Assembly (NCBI GenBank): GCA_013399115.1 | Contig: VXAA01005188.1 | Coordinates: forward strand, 299,468-363,467 | Length of the DNA stretch: 64,000 nt | Direction of reading: 5' to 3' | Origin: Anseranas semipalmata | Taxonomy: Eukaryota > Chordata > Aves > Anseriformes > Anseranatidae | In this document: in pieces, positions 1 to 11,891 of the stretch | Numbering within the stretch: the stretch's first letter is position 1 | How the letters are laid out: every line of letters starts with the position of its first letter | The notes under the pieces: generated by a model | What the model was told of the DNA's origin: nothing | Database searches by the model: none | The model's input: only the letters and a program-made list of their open reading frames with translations | Program-made: the position numbers and the translations under genes

Positions 1-220
1 AGAAGTACCTAGATCTTGAAATGAAAGTCTCTGAATTGCAGACAAACTCCCAGAGGCATGGGCAAATTGCACTCATCTGACATGAATATCTCTTCTCAGT
101 TTATTATGTGCATCATTAAAGATACTACATTAAGTGGTCATTAGTAATAAATCTTGATCATGGAACTAGCTCTTGACTGCTACAGATCAGTGCCAAGTAA
201 TAATCTAGTTGAATGCAATT

Positions 221-231
221 TTTATTTTATT
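221..231 (-). terminator. Overlapping AATAAA polyadenylation signals
   Basis: On the minus strand the sequence reads AATAAAATAAA, two overlapping canonical hexamers, about 1.36 kb past the BNIP2 stop codon. A further AATAAA lies at 100-105. They are the only canonical hexamers on this strand that I found between the stop codon and the window edge. Confidence 0.5.
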
Positions 232-1585
232 TTTTTTAAGAAAACTGTATAACACTAACTTTATAATTAAAAACTGATATTTTTGCTGTTAAGACAAAAT
301 TCTGAGCATACTAAAAACCAAAATGAAGATTTAATATTTGCTACAATATTAAGTTGCTCAGCTCCTGAACAGATTTCATTTGCATGCATCTGTCCTTACA
401 GGGAAGTAGCAATCAGATACATTACAAACTTTTATAGCATACTTTTACATATCAACCAGTGCATAACTGTTGCCCCAATAAACCTATAAACTCTAGTTAT
501 GCATCTAACACCTCTTATAGAGGATTTTACTACCATTGTGGGACAGGGAACCATTTACATTGCCTTTTTTTTTTTTTTTTAAGTGAAGTTAGTGCTGGTA
601 TCAGGTGCCAAAACAAGAGCTTTAGAAATGGATGCTTCATCTACAAGGGTGACAGTTATAATAATGACTCCCTCTACCTCTGCAAACAACTGGTATTATA
701 GTTAAGATATCTATGCAACTCCAAGCTCTACTGAAAGTAACTAGAGTTTCTATTCGTGATAACTGATATTCATCCAGGAAGAACTGGAATGAACTCACTT
801 CATCCTGGTAGCTGGACCAGCCTTGATTTACTGAAGCAGAATCTAAGCTTACAACTTAAGTTTGCAAAGGTCTCATTAACAGGTCTGGTGTCTTATTAGT
901 TATTCAAACAGTTCAGTTTCCATTGTGGCTTAGTCTGAAACCCTTTAGCCAACAGACAAATTCAGAGAACTCCAGATCTGTATTCTGAGAAATGGATTAA
1001 GACAAAGCTCAAGCTCACTCTAGTGAGTTAAATGAGTACTGCTTGTATTAGATGTGAACAGAAATAAGCATCTCCACACATATGAAAGACAACATTATGT
1101 GATTGTTAATATCCAAACAAATTAAGGTTTCTATGACAACCAAGAAATGCACTTGACCATTTACAGCAAAACAGATCATGCACTTTATACAATAAAAAGT
1201 AATTTATGGCCTTGCCTACCTGCAAATGAATTCCTTCAGCAGGTACACAATATATTGCTCAAAGTCATAAAAATATATATTATCTTTCCTTTAGCATTTA
1301 GATACATAAATATTTTACTGAAGAACATGCATCATTTAGATAAACAATTGCAAGAACATCCTCTAAACACAGGGTTCTTTGACATCTGGCAGTATAAAAG
1401 GATTACATAAAGGTAGCTACTAAAGTCAAGACAAACCAATACAGCAGTGAACAGTCCATTGTGTGCTAGTCCAAAGAAGTTAAGCACCTCTTGCAACAAG
1501 TTACATAATATATACACACAAACATTGTATATGAAAATAGCATCATTCCATCTGTGTCTTCTTCAGTCTCGTTTGGACTCCAAAC
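221..1585 (-). other. BNIP2: Probable BNIP2 3' untranslated region
   Basis: This sequence follows the stop codon in the direction of transcription. It is AT-rich, has no coding pattern and runs without an obvious splice acceptor to overlapping AATAAA signals at 221-231. The extent is inferred; the UTR could be shorter, or longer (another signal at 100-105). Confidence 0.6.
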
Positions 1586-1634
1586 TTACTGTTCACTTTT
1601 CTGCTCTTGTTTTCCATTCAGCTCTCGGTCAACT
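1586..1634 (-). CDS. BNIP2: BNIP2 last coding exon and stop codon
   Basis: Encodes R306 and [15 protein letters not shown], then TAA at 1586-1588. It aligns with the human tail VDQELNGKQDEPKNEQ. The acceptor is actaagcag/A. It lies 2,358 bases from the previous exon, the longest intron inside the coding part. Confidence 0.93.
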
Positions 1635-4600
1635 CTGCTTAGTAAAGAAAGCAGTAATATTAAAACTTAAGAACAAATGGAGTTTGTTAGCTCATATTAA
1701 ACAAAACTATTAATCTTAACAGGAAAATGCTGAAAGCTCTTACAAGGAAAAAGTTTTAGTAAATAAATATTGGATTAAGATTTTTATTGAATGCAGTCAC
1801 AACAAGGTTCTAAAACACATTTATTTTCTCACTTCCCCCTAGAAATGGATTAAAATTAAGAAACCGTTTAAATAAGGATAGCATTTGAAAAGTGCAAGTG
1901 AAATTTGACTGCACAGCAAGCAAAATACGCAAGTCCTGTGCTCTTATTAATGAATGCAAGCAGAAATAGAAGTTTACAGTTAACAATATTGTCAAGCACT
2001 ACTGCTTTGATGAATTCATACACTGCAGTATTAGCACAAAATTACCTTTAATGTTACAGCAATTAAGCCAAGAAGGTAACAGCCTAAATTGAATCAACAA
2101 AAGTTAAGTGGCTCCTTAACTGCAATACTGTTTCTATAAGTTCTAAAACCCCTATGAAAAGATTCCAGGAAACTCCAGGAAAAATTCAGCATAATACTGC
2201 TAAAGCTTTTTTTTTTTTTTGCTATCTGCCTTGGGACTGGCGAACAAAGCATAGCTTTGCAGAAATCCGGGGATGGTTCAGTCCTGCATGAGATGTACTT
2301 TTCATCTTTACAGTAAGAACAAGCTACTGTCTCAACCATATCTTCTGGAAAAGAAGTTGTGCATGGAAGTAAGTTAATTTTAGAACCAACAGAGCAAAAC
2401 AGAGGCTCAGGATGGGTTTGTCTTCTAACAACCAAATTGTCTCATCTACCTGTTTAGTCCCTCAAACTATAACCAGCCAGTTTCTCCAAAACGTTAAGCA
2501 ATGGCAGCTCTTCTAAGCCATGATCCCATAAAAAAAAGGAGAGGCAAATATTCTATTTTTTTCCCCTGCAGTTGTAGGAACTGTACCTAGCACATATGGA
2601 TCTGGAGCAGTGTTGTCTAGAAACAACATTCCTAGTCAAGAAACTGGTTACCTGCACAATATGCAGCTGCAACCCTATAGCTGACAATATAAATCCACAG
2701 AAGGATATCATACTTTAGCTTCCAAAGGGACTCAAGTACACAAGAATTTCTACTGCCATTCTGAAAACAAGTTAGTAACCAAATTTCAATATATCTCCTT
2801 TCCCCTATTATAATAAATAATGCCTACAATTGCTTTCAACCTGATTAATGTCTCACAACCAATTAGTGTCTGTGACCTTACCTCTGTACATAACTTTTAC
2901 TTTAGACAGAACATACTACTTTTCACAAAAGCAACTGTTGTGTAAGTGGCAATATTGACAGGGATGCTATAAAGTGCTTGTTATACTGGATTTTTTTTAT
3001 TTTTATTTATTTTTAAGTCTACACTTTACTGTTTGAATGTCTCAGTTTTACAGCCTGAATACAATGGGCCTTGCAATACAATTGGGCCAAACTATGCATG
3101 CTGAGAAAAAAAACAAGCAAAACTGTTGTTGAATATGTACTGAAAGGGTTTCTTATGTTTAAAAGGCTTAGAACTTAAGATTTTAACACTGCAATATTAT
3201 CACTTAATTGGAGTAATTCCTAGCTCAGTAGCTTTACATGCTAGCTTTCAGAGAATTTAAACTCCTTTTATTTTCATCTCACAGCGTTCCTGTATCCATT
3301 ATCTAATTTAGACAATAAGCCTCCCTCAATAGTTCTGCACATACAGCAAGAGTGGTCAGGAAAGGTAAAGTTAACAGCAAAACCTTTCAGTACATTTGTT
3401 AGTTATACAGTGAAAAAGTAACAGCAATTCAAAAAAAATTATCACAACTGCTAGGATAGCTTGAATGGTTAGACTGAAAGTTAAAATGAAAACCCAATGT
3501 TTATTAGCAAGGAATGTAGGCACTGCAAATACAAACAGCACTAAATATTAAATTGCATCTGTGCAAGTTAATAAAAAAAGTAGTGAATATCAAACAAGAT
3601 GCAGCATTAGAACTTCCTCCACAGTTGCATCTCTGCTCACTTGTATAACTACAGCTAAGCACCTGAAAACAGCTCTTCAGATATCACTTGTTAGAAACAG
3701 TGAAACAATTTAATCACTTCCTACAGAAGCATGCTTTTGCCTCTTGAAGATGTGGTTGAGAATCCACATACTCCCTTAAAACTGAGAATCTCATTTAATA
3801 GATACTATTTACAAATATGGTTAAACATCCAGGATGAGTTTTCAGATGTTACTTTCATGCATAAAAATTAGGTCACCAGTGCATGTTTATATTTACAAAT
3901 GCTTATTCCTTTACACAAGCCAATCAACTGGGAGTTAGTTGCAGTGCAAGTGGTCTTATCTAGATGCAACCCTAATCAAAACATGAATATACCTTTTCTG
4001 TTTCTTTCTAAACTTTTCTTCTTCATACCTTGGTGAGGAAAAGTTTGATTTCAGTAAATATAAGATATGAAGGCCAAATTAAACAGAAGCTGCAAACTGG
4101 TATTAATGTCAATATAGTTTGTGGAAACATCAAGTTTTGGTATGACTAAGAAAACATTTTGTACCTCCAACATCTACAAGTATTAAGGTTTAATTACTAT
4201 GACATAATATATTAACCCAATACAACTTCTTGTACAGTATTTACCCATCACGAAAATTTAAAGTCTGTATTCATAACAGTTTAAAGCCAGATATCCACCG
4301 CAGACGTCTGAGAATTAACTCCTGTAAAGACTGAACTTTGGCTGAGTTATGAAGGCTCAGAAGTTCATTAGTACAGAAAGTAGTCTTGCAAGACTTGGAA
4401 TGACAGCCTGAATTTCCATAACACATCCTTTAAAAATCCCATACAAAATTCTAGAAGTAGCACAAGACTGCTTCAACTTTGTCATGTTCCCAACCCCCCC
4501 CCCCCCCAATGCATTTGCTTTATGGTATGAAAAGCTAAATTTCATAGCTGAAACCAGCTGAAGGTTTACTGTAGTAATCAGCGGTAATTTTGTCCAACAT

Positions 4601-7600
4601 GGATGTGCCACTCTGTTCATAGTGATACTATGCCATTTTTCCTTATAGAGTTCCCAGTTTCCATCACATTTGTGATCCCTTAGTGTAATGCATACTCTAC
4701 AGGTTGTGCATGTTGCATCTTCCAATTTGACAGAGTTACTAGTATTTCCATCTAGCTCTTTCAAGATCCAAGTTTGATTTCTCTTTATTACTGCATCCAC
4801 AAATTCTGTTGAAGTGTCATTACCGCACCTGAGATCAGAGTTGCACTGACATTAAAATGGATATTTTATGGTAAAGATCTGGAAAGAAGGAAGAACAGTA
4901 GGAAAAGAGAAGACCAAGGACATTGATGCTGCCTTCCCCTCTCTGCCAAAGTAGTTTTAGAAGTACTATGGGTAGGGATTCAGCATTTTTCCACCACAGC
5001 TCTTCCTTTAAATGAAATCCCAACCCAAGTGAAATTTCACTCCTTAATTTGTTCTGCATTTTAGCATGAACACTGAAGATACCATAAATAACTTCAGTAG
5101 CATGCACAGAATTTCTCACTCAAGACCATTTAGCATACAATAGGCAGAACAATTGCAGTGAGGCCTTGTCTCCAGAAGACTAACTCACACACCATAATTT
5201 GGCAATTACAGAGGATACTATATGTGAAAATCCCTATACATTAGCATTCTGACTATCTATTCTATGGCATATTGAAACTGTAGCTCAGCAACTCCTCCTA
5301 GAGATAACAATGGTCTAAGTTAAAATTTATTAAATACAAAGTATTATGTTCAAACCAACCGCTGAATATATTATATACCAGTTCCAAAACAGGGTCAATG
5401 TAGAACATGTCTGAATAATAAAACGTACTGTTTTATGCATTCTGGGATGCCAACGTATTCCATGGGGATGAGTTCAGCTAGTTCTGCCAGGGTAAAGACA
5501 TACCTAATTTTTTGGCTGAATTTTGAGCTGTGGAAGAACAAATGCAGGGTACAGTTACAACTTAAAGTGTTCACTAGGTCAACATTTAAGCAGTTTGACA
5601 TTTAAACATTTTTTTTTTTTTAAAGAAATAGCTTCCATAATATTACCTAATAAAAGGTTTTGTGATAGCCAGAAGTGTTCTGATGAACCAAGAGGGATGA
5701 ACTATGATTAATGATTTCAGATTTTTCCTTAACCTGAAGGATTCAAACATTGGATATAATTACTAGAACAAAAAAGGTAGCATGACTTTTTTTTTTTTTT
5801 TAAAAACAGAGTATGTTTTTTCAGTTACAGCAACTTTGTCCGTAAATCTAGCATTGACATTCCACTATTAGAAATTACTGTCTGCCAGAAGAAAATATCA
5901 GAAAAATGCACAGTTGAAATCAGAAAGTTAGCATCAGTTTTACAACAAGGAAATAACATTCTAAAGAAGTTTCTTTGAATCCTTTTACACATTCGTAATG
6001 AAGTGGTCAACAAGGGACCCACATTCTTATCTTATTATATTAACATATGAATGTTTAATGAATTCCTAGATGGTAACAGTATTCACCATTCTAACACTAC
6101 TATTTTTACTGAAAAAGCATGCCTGTACCATCATTCCACACTGTCTGCTTCAGAAGAGATTTTCAACACAAACGATTTGCTTAACAATTAATCTTAATCA
6201 GTAAGTACCAGAGCATTTTTTCTTAAATAAATATCACCAAACATGAATATTGCGAAAAAACACTCCAGAACTTCTTACCTCCTGTCAATTTGCTGGTAAC
6301 ATTTCCTAAGCCAGCCTAAACTTGGCATTTTTCTCCGTGTTGTTGCACCGTTCAGATAAACTATCATATAGTTCTCTGCCACTAGTAGCTCTAAAGTGCC
6401 AATTACATACCTGCAAACACAAGGAAAGAAAACCCTCAAGTGAAGATCTTTAGATTTTAAAGTAGTTCCTAGTACTGCTCAAATATAAAAAAAAAGTTGC
6501 CAACAATATTGAGCAACATTTTTTCTTCTTCCCCCAGAAGTAGACATAGTTGCTTTACTATTTGTTACCTTTCCCTCATCTGAAACAAAAAGCTTCAAAG
6601 AAAGATAACAAAACTTAAAAATACCAAGTTTCACATTGTGAAACTAAGACCTTATTCAGAGGCAGATGATGACTTACTTAAATAGATTGTCCATTAGGTA
6701 TCTGTAATTAGGCTGGCTGCTTTCAGGCATGAAGCAAACAGCAAACACAACAATGGCATTTAACCCATCGCCATAATAACCTACAAAGAAAAAAGCAATA
6801 GTACTGACTAAAGTGACTATACCTTGACAACATTTACTCAAAGAAAAGTCAAGCACACAATACGCTTTTTCACTGTTTACCTTAAAGACCTTTACAAGTA
6901 CCCATTCTATATGGACATGTGTGTGTATATATTATATATATATTTCATATATATAAAGCACCTATCACCATAATGATAAACATTCTTTGGAACCACTTTG
7001 ATAGCATGGGTAAGAACAGGATTCAGCCTGTTAGTACCTCAGCAATTCTGTTTCCAAACTATTTTTAAAAAGGGCACAGGACCTTGATTAAAATTATAAA
7101 AAAAGATTTTTTTCTACTTTTACTCAGTATGTTTAATGTTTTAGATGGTCAACTCTTCTTCCTACCTAAACTTCATAGACTGTTGGAAAAGTCAGTAAAT
7201 TGATTTTTGCCTTAGTAGACCTAAAGCTAATGCTTTCAACATACTTAAAACCAAAAAACTAGGATTGATAGCATTGAGACTGTAGAACAGATAAGCACAT
7301 TATTATGTATGTGCATGTTAGCGGCCTCATCTGAATATGGGTACATTTTGGAACTTCAGTTTAATAGGGAAAAAAATATATTGAACCAACCATATGCCTT
7401 AATACTACAACAAATGAATCATCACATGTCTTCACACTCAAAGTTCTTCCCATGACACTGCAACATGGCTGAAAATAGTAGTTTCAACAGTTTCCCTCAG
7501 CATATCTCTAATCCTTACCACCATGACTGATAACTTTTTTATATGGTTCAATTGCCTTCATGTCCACCCTGTGGTCCTGTTCTCCAATCCTAAACATACG

Positions 7601-10600
7601 CCAGCGTCGACCATCATCTTTCTCTTCTGCCACTGTGTATTCAGTAAGCGATCCTTTTCTAATTACATCAGTAGTTTTTGGTTTTGGAAGATCATCTGCC
7701 AAAGTTAAAACACGTTCAAGATCCATTATGAATTTTACATATAGCGACAGTCAATAACAACACAGGTTAACCACTTTGCTATCTAATCTATTTTAAGTCA
7801 GCTGATGTGTTTGGCTGAAGAATATTAATTCCTTCAGTCATTACAAAATAGGATCTCATTGATATCAAATTTTAATCAAAATACTGTTAGCTTTGTTTTT
7901 CATGAACAGCAATTTTATATTTAGAATTGAATTACAAACTTCTGATCGTGTAGGAAGCCTACTTAATTGGAGGCTTTCAGAACACTGACCTTAATGAATT
8001 TCACCACAATAGACAAACTGGTTAACTCAGTGATAATTTTACAGGTTACTTGATCACAGATTTACATAAAAGCATAATTTAAAACATTGACACTATCTTG
8101 CAAGCAGACATGCAGGCAAATCTATTAGAAATTAAATCTAATTCATGTGTGTGCAATCAGTATGAAATTTATGCTGACAGCAATCTGTAAAAGAATTTGC
8201 TCCAATTAAATTATGATTCTTGACTTTGTTGCATAAACCTTACCCAAAGCGAGAAAAACCTACTGCAAGTTAGTTGTCTGTTCCCAAGACAAAGCTGTTA
8301 ACTGAAACTATCCTTCCAGGAAAATGAAGGCAGCAGCATTAAAGGAAGAAAAGACAGAAACCCTTTTCAGCCACTTTTAAAAACAAGGCACAAATATCTG
8401 GAACATTTCCTTAAAAGCATTGCAAAGCTAACCCTAAATACCAACTCTTCTTCCCCAATGTACTAAAATGAAGATTCTTTTATACAGGTAAATCCACAGT
8501 ATGTTGTGAGAACTTCACCTGCAACATTTCTTAGGTATTAAGAACACTTATTTTAAAGAATGTTTTTTCGTCCATTTAAGCTGTATCTTAGAATAAAGAG
8601 CAGATTTTTTCATACATAACAATAAAGAGAGCTTCCTGTTTACTCAGGAATTTATTTTATTCACAGCATAAAACAAATAATTGATCTAACATGTTTACAT
8701 TTAATTTTAGAGACATTAAGTCATAATGTTTATACAAGTTAGACTCCAACTGTTTGACCAAAGCAATAGTTCTTTGCTTACATAAAAGGGCCCTAAAAAT
8801 AATTAAACTGCAAGTTTGAAAATTGTGCTTTAACTCCTACACAGGACTTACCTCAAATATAATTTTAGAATCACCAGGTTTTGCCTATAAGGATAAGATG
8901 AAGGATCTACTCATTTCTTAATTTTAAGATCATTTGTGTAACACTTCTAGCGTGGCTACAGCTAAGTTAACTTCATAGAGTCATTTCAAAGTTCCTTGAC
9001 ATAAAATAGCAGTTCTTCTACCACTTCCAGCCAAGACAGAAAGCATGCAAACTCTAAAAGGTTCTGTCCTTTTCACATTTTCAGTATATTAAGATATGAG
9101 GTCAGGTGTTAGTCTTTTAAAAGTTAGTTTTTAAAAACAACATTCAGACTTTAAATACAAAGTCTTGCAACTCACAAATTTCTGATTAGCTAATCTATAA
9201 GCCTATGTGTTTACCTCCATTTAAAAATAGATCTATAATACATGTAAAACATGTACATATTTTGTCCCAGTTTGGCTCTTAAAAACATACTGCAACAGAG
9301 GAGGATTCTCCGTAATGGAGTTTAAGAAGAGTTCAATGACATTCACCTAAGTTTATCTGGAGTTACAGTTATTATGTCTGTTGTTTACTAGTTGGTCATG
9401 GTCTGATTTGCTCTTTAAAAATTCATTGTCCCCATTTCCAATCTAGTCACTCCAACTAATGTTACAAAAGCAAAAATGAGTCAGTTATTTCTGACCTGAA
9501 AAACTGTTGACCTGCACGTAAGAAAATAGAAATATTCTGTGGCATTAGACTAAAGCAACAGAACACTTACCTTCCCATTCAAACTCATTGCTATTCTCTG
9601 AAGGAGTATCCAAGTCATCCAAATCAATCTCTCCACTCTCATCCAAGTCAGATAGAACAGACTCCTCGCTGTGATCTAAAGTTAAGCTAATATCTGGAGC
9701 CATTAGTTTCTTCCTCACTTTGATTCCATTAACCTCTGCATTTAAAAAAGCAAATTAATTATTTTCAAAGCTAAAGCGAGTTTAGACAAGCAAATTAACA
9801 AGACAGAACAGCACAGTGCTTCCCCAGAGTGCATGGTAAGTTAATGCCCACCACATAAACAATGCATCTTTAGAATAGGAATTAAACACAGGCTAAGAAG
9901 AACAGAACTTCAGAGACTGAAGTTCTCACCTCCTTAAAACCATAAGTTTAGCCAATTGCATATATACTATGATCAGAGTGAGATCACCATACTACCAACA
10001 GAAGAAAAATGAAGTGCTGCCACCTATGATAGCTGTATCAAAGCTGCACCACAAGCAGCTCTAGACATTATCCTAAGTGTTGCAGACAATGCAATAAGAT
10101 TCATATTCTAGCCTTTTTTTTTTTCCAAGGTGTTTATAATATCATAACCATCTTTCAAATAAGTCATATACAAGGTGCAAAGAGGAAAAAAAGAAGGCGA
10201 ACAGAGAATACTAAGGGCAGAAGATTAAAGAAAACGTTAGGTGAATACACAGCATGCTTTAAGACAGGGCAAATACTTGCGTGACTTAGACAGCAGTTGA
10301 AAGCAGGGAACAAAATAAACAGACTGATCCAGCACTGGAAATGCCAAAGCTAAAGCACACAGACAAGATCCAAAAAGTTTTCAGAATGTAAAAAGTACAT
10401 TGGGATTATTTCCCCTTCTGACCTTTTGGACTGCCAACAATCTTAAAAGACCATAAAGGCCTGAAATTTGGAGCAACACTAAGGTAAGCCCTAACTGATG
10501 AACAGAAGCCAAATAATGAACCAAGAGTTTAAAATCTGTCACAAAATGAGTGCCATAATTCATTTTTGTCCAGTATTACCTGGATAGCTCTGTTCACATA

Positions 10601-11531
10601 TAAACATGTCATTTAGAATACTGTTCCCTCAAGCCTCACTGAAAAAAAAATTTTAAACTGCCATTTATGTAGGAAACCATCAGCTTGACTGCAGTGAAGT
10701 GTTCTTACCAGCTTCACCTTCTGTTCCAGCTGCAGCCAATATATCTGAGTCAACAGGATCATCCTCCGGCAGGGGCCTAGTACACAAAAGATTTTTAACA
10801 ATTCTACTTTTCTTTTTTAAATAACCAGCTAAACTCTGAACATCTAGTCCCACACACTGCAAAAACCCATTGTGGAATAGTATTGCATTAAATATACTTA
10901 CTGGCAGTAAACCAAGCACCAAAGCATTCAAATCACCAACTGTTTGTGTTAGCAACATCAACTACTGGTTGTTACTGGTGTCATCTTTAAGATAACTTGC
11001 TGTATTCTTGCTTGAGAAAGTCTGACATTAAATACTTCACAGAAGTAGTACTCATTTTATTATAGAATTCCTCTGAATTCAGTTTTTTTTTGGTTTCTTT
11101 ATAGGTACAAGCATCACTAGTACTCTTAAATGCTAAAAATTCTGCTCAGAAACATTGCTTAGTGAAATATTCAGGCTCTGTCATTGGTGATAAGCAAACA
11201 GGGTAGTTGCAAAAGGTTACCACATGAAAACAAAAACAAAGCCAAAATTACATTTTCCCTTCAGTAAAACTGGAAACTTCAACAATGACATTCTTGTATT
11301 ACTTACAAATTAACATAAAGCTATCCCTTTCCAGACCACAAAAAAACATGCCACAAAACCCTTTCAAGACTTTTTCCACCATGTTAGTGGAAAACACTGC
11401 AAGATTGAGTATTAGTTTATCAGGAAGATAGAGATAGTTTATTTTGGATGTTATGCATTTGATTTAAATAAAATTAAAAACCTTGGAAAATCTTCATCTT
11501 GCCATTCTTCCTTAAACTCAACACCTTCCAT
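1586..11531 (-). CDS. BNIP2: BNIP2, complete spliced coding sequence (10 coding exons, 321 aa)
   Basis: BNIP2 is a cytosolic scaffold of the BCH family. Known members bind Cdc42, RhoA, Cdc42GAP/ARHGAP1 and BCL2-related proteins and act in cell shape and muscle differentiation. Exons on the minus strand: 11531-11482, 10776-10709, 9735-9571, 7695-7519, 6780-6678, 6410-6279, 5733-5647, 5527-5429, 4028-3993, 1634-1586. Lengths sum to 966 nt, all junctions are GT/AG and phases agree. Residues 1-95 are acidic ([15 protein letters not shown] at the start; [22 protein letters not shown] near the end of this part). The BCH/CRAL-TRIO-like domain spans about 145-294. Within it lie RRKMP (213-217), RRLRK (231-235) and MEYVG (283-287), which match the motifs reported in human BNIP-2 for self-association, GAP-related binding and Cdc42 binding. 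The tail 295-321 is charged. No frameshift or stop was found. Recognition is from remembered human protein; very sure. Confidence 0.96.
1635..3992 (-). other. BNIP2 intron before the last exon
   Basis: This is an AT-rich intron with T tracts at about 2208-2220 and 2992-3014. A 113-codon minus-strand reading frame at 2094-2435 has no recognisable family and no coding neighbours. I see no repeat of a named family. Confidence 0.7.
3993..4028 (-). CDS. BNIP2: BNIP2 36-nt exon, probably alternatively spliced
   Basis: Encodes [12 protein letters not shown] (295-306), a charged helix-like insert. The acceptor is caccaag/G and the donor AAG/gtatat. It is 36 nt with the same phase on both sides. Without it, the CA of the previous exon joins AGTT of the last exon to give Q-V-D, which is the human 314-residue form, so skipping gives a 309-residue protein. 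I recall the same insert in some vertebrate BNIP2 isoforms, but could not check. Confidence 0.88.
4029..5428 (-). other. BNIP2 intron between exon 8 and the 36-nt exon
   Basis: This intron holds a C homopolymer at 4494-4507. Open frames at 4357-4800 and 4835-5119 on the minus strand resemble no protein I know and lack a splice-consistent role. Nothing else is recognised. Confidence 0.65.
4494..4507 (+). repeat. Poly-C tract, 14 bases
   Basis: An uninterrupted run of C (G on the transcribed strand of BNIP2). It is a likely length-variable and sequencing-error-prone site. Confidence 0.95.
5429..5527 (-). CDS. BNIP2: BNIP2 coding exon 8 (BCH domain end)
   Basis: Encodes S261 to two bases of Q294 ([34 protein letters not shown]). 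MEYVG at 283-287 contains the EYV triplet reported to contact Cdc42. The acceptor is ttccacag/C. The donor is CA/gtacgt, a less common but valid site. Confidence 0.95.
5647..5733 (-). CDS. BNIP2: BNIP2 coding exon 7 (BCH domain core)
   Basis: Encodes R232 to S261 ([30 protein letters not shown]). [11 protein letters not shown] is the signature strand-turn of the CRAL-TRIO/BCH fold. With R231 it forms the RRLRK basic patch. The acceptor is ccttcag/G and the donor AG/gtaata. Changes from human (I255, K257) are conservative. Confidence 0.95.
   Translation of the reverse strand, partial: VKEKSEIINHSSSLLVHQNTSGYHKTFY
5734..6278 (-). other. BNIP2 intron between exons 6 and 7
   Basis: AT-rich, with a T run at about 5788-5801. 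A 65-codon minus-strand frame at 5825-6022 is not recognised. No repeat is seen. Confidence 0.6.
6279..6410 (-). CDS. BNIP2: BNIP2 coding exon 6 (BCH domain, RRKMP motif)
   Basis: Encodes K188 to R231 plus two bases of R232 ([20 protein letters not shown]... CYQQIDR). It carries RRKMP at 213-217, the segment reported in human BNIP-2 to mediate self-association. The acceptor is tttgcag/G and the donor GAG/gtaaga. Confidence 0.96.
6678..6780 (-). CDS. BNIP2: BNIP2 coding exon 5 (BCH domain start)
   Basis: Encodes G154 to two bases of K188 ([20 protein letters not shown]... NLF). This is the hydrophobic opening of the BCH/CRAL-TRIO-like domain. The acceptor is tttgtag/G and the donor AA/gtaagt. 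Confidence 0.96.
6781..7518 (-). other. BNIP2 intron between exons 4 and 5
   Basis: Ordinary AT-rich intron with a TG/TA microsatellite at 6919-6955. Nothing else is recognised. Confidence 0.6.
6919..6955 (+). repeat. (TG)n/(TA)n microsatellite
   Basis: Short TG units run into imperfect TA units. It lies inside a BNIP2 intron. Confidence 0.85.
7519..7695 (-). CDS. BNIP2: BNIP2 coding exon 4
   Basis: Encodes D95 to H152-G153 ([16 protein letters not shown]... ending KKVISHG). The acceptor is ttggcag/A and the donor GTG/gtaagg. This segment links the acidic N-terminus to the BCH domain and is the best conserved exon seen in this gene. Confidence 0.96.
7696..9570 (-). other. BNIP2 intron between exons 3 and 4
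   Basis: A 1.9-kb AT-rich intron. I see no open frame of note, no named repeat and no RNA gene. Confidence 0.6.
9571..9735 (-). CDS. BNIP2: BNIP2 coding exon 3
   Basis: Encodes residues 40 to the first base of D95 ([17 protein letters not shown]... ending NSNEFEWE). The acceptor is atgcag/A and the donor AAG/gtaagt, a perfect consensus. The [16 protein letters not shown] and [15 protein letters not shown] blocks are nearly identical to human BNIP2. This is the acidic region that precedes the BCH domain. Confidence 0.95.
9736..10708 (-). other. BNIP2 intron between exons 2 and 3
   Basis: AT-rich, with a T run at about 10114-10124. A 60-codon minus-strand frame at 10381-10563 is not recognised. 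Confidence 0.55.
10709..10776 (-). CDS. BNIP2: BNIP2 coding exon 2
   Basis: Encodes the end of R17 through A39 ([20 protein letters not shown]...). The acceptor is tactag/G and the donor G/gtaagaac. The acidic PLPEDD stretch matches the human N-terminus, while the following [10 protein letters not shown] part differs, as expected for a variable linker. Confidence 0.93.
10777..11481 (-). other. BNIP2 intron between exons 1 and 2 of the coding set
   Basis: A 705-base intron. Nothing beyond AT-rich sequence and the splice sites is recognised. Confidence 0.6.
11482..11531 (-). CDS. BNIP2: BNIP2 start-codon exon, coding part
   Basis: Encodes [16 protein letters not shown] plus two bases of R17. 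The ATG has A at -3 and G at +4, a strong Kozak context. The same frame carries a TGA in the exon's 5' leader, 19 codons before the ATG, so on a transcript using the acceptor at 11613 this is the first possible start. The donor reads AAG/gttttt, weaker than the gene's other donors. Confidence 0.93.
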
Positions 11532-11612
11532 TCTCCAGCCAACTTGAATTGCTAATAGGTAGTCCTGACCAGCCAGAACCTCTTGTCTTCAGGACAGTGG
11601 GCTAAAGAGCAG
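11532..11612 (-). other. BNIP2: BNIP2 5' untranslated part of the start-codon exon
   Basis: An acceptor (tcttgcag) ends at 11613, 81 bases upstream of the ATG. The leader contains an in-frame TGA at its eighth codon. An upstream non-coding exon is therefore expected, probably in the CpG island near 15 kb, but I could not fix it. Confidence 0.75.
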
Positions 11613-11799
11613 CTGCAAGAACATAACAGAAGGTTTACTTCAATACTATCGTAATTCCAGTATTTACAACACATCCTTTCACTTATCACCAAGTTGACAT
11701 ATTACATGGGAAAAAAAAACAGGGAACAGTTTACAGTTTGCTTTTTTTTTTTTTTTAAAATACAAGAGTGTTTATGAACTAGCATTGTCATAATAATTT

Positions 11800-11891
11800 A
11801 GTTTGGAAGGATTCTCTGAGATCTAATCCATCACACTGCTCAAGCAGAATCAATCTAAGTTATAACCAGGCCCTGAGCAACCTCATCTTTC
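11800..11891 (-). mobile_element. Diverged CR1-like LINE fragment
   Basis: On the plus strand it reads like the reverse complement of a CR1 3' region: GGAAGGATTCTCTGAGATCT (compare GGAAGGGACCTCTGGAGATC), then CACTGCTCAAGCAG and CCTGAGCAACCT. It is about a quarter diverged by eye and lacks the terminal octamer repeat. Assignment is from remembered consensus. Confidence 0.6.

Noticed and set aside
2094..2435. 113-codon minus-strand frame inside BNIP2, first considered as the last exon
   Set aside because: The true last exon was found at 1586-1634 with correct phase and homology; this frame has no matching acceptor phase or family.
4357..4800. 147-codon minus-strand frame considered as an alternative BNIP2 C-terminus (LKELDGN resembles the tail QELNGK)
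   Set aside because: The similarity is only a few residues, and the 36-nt and final exons downstream explain the tail fully.
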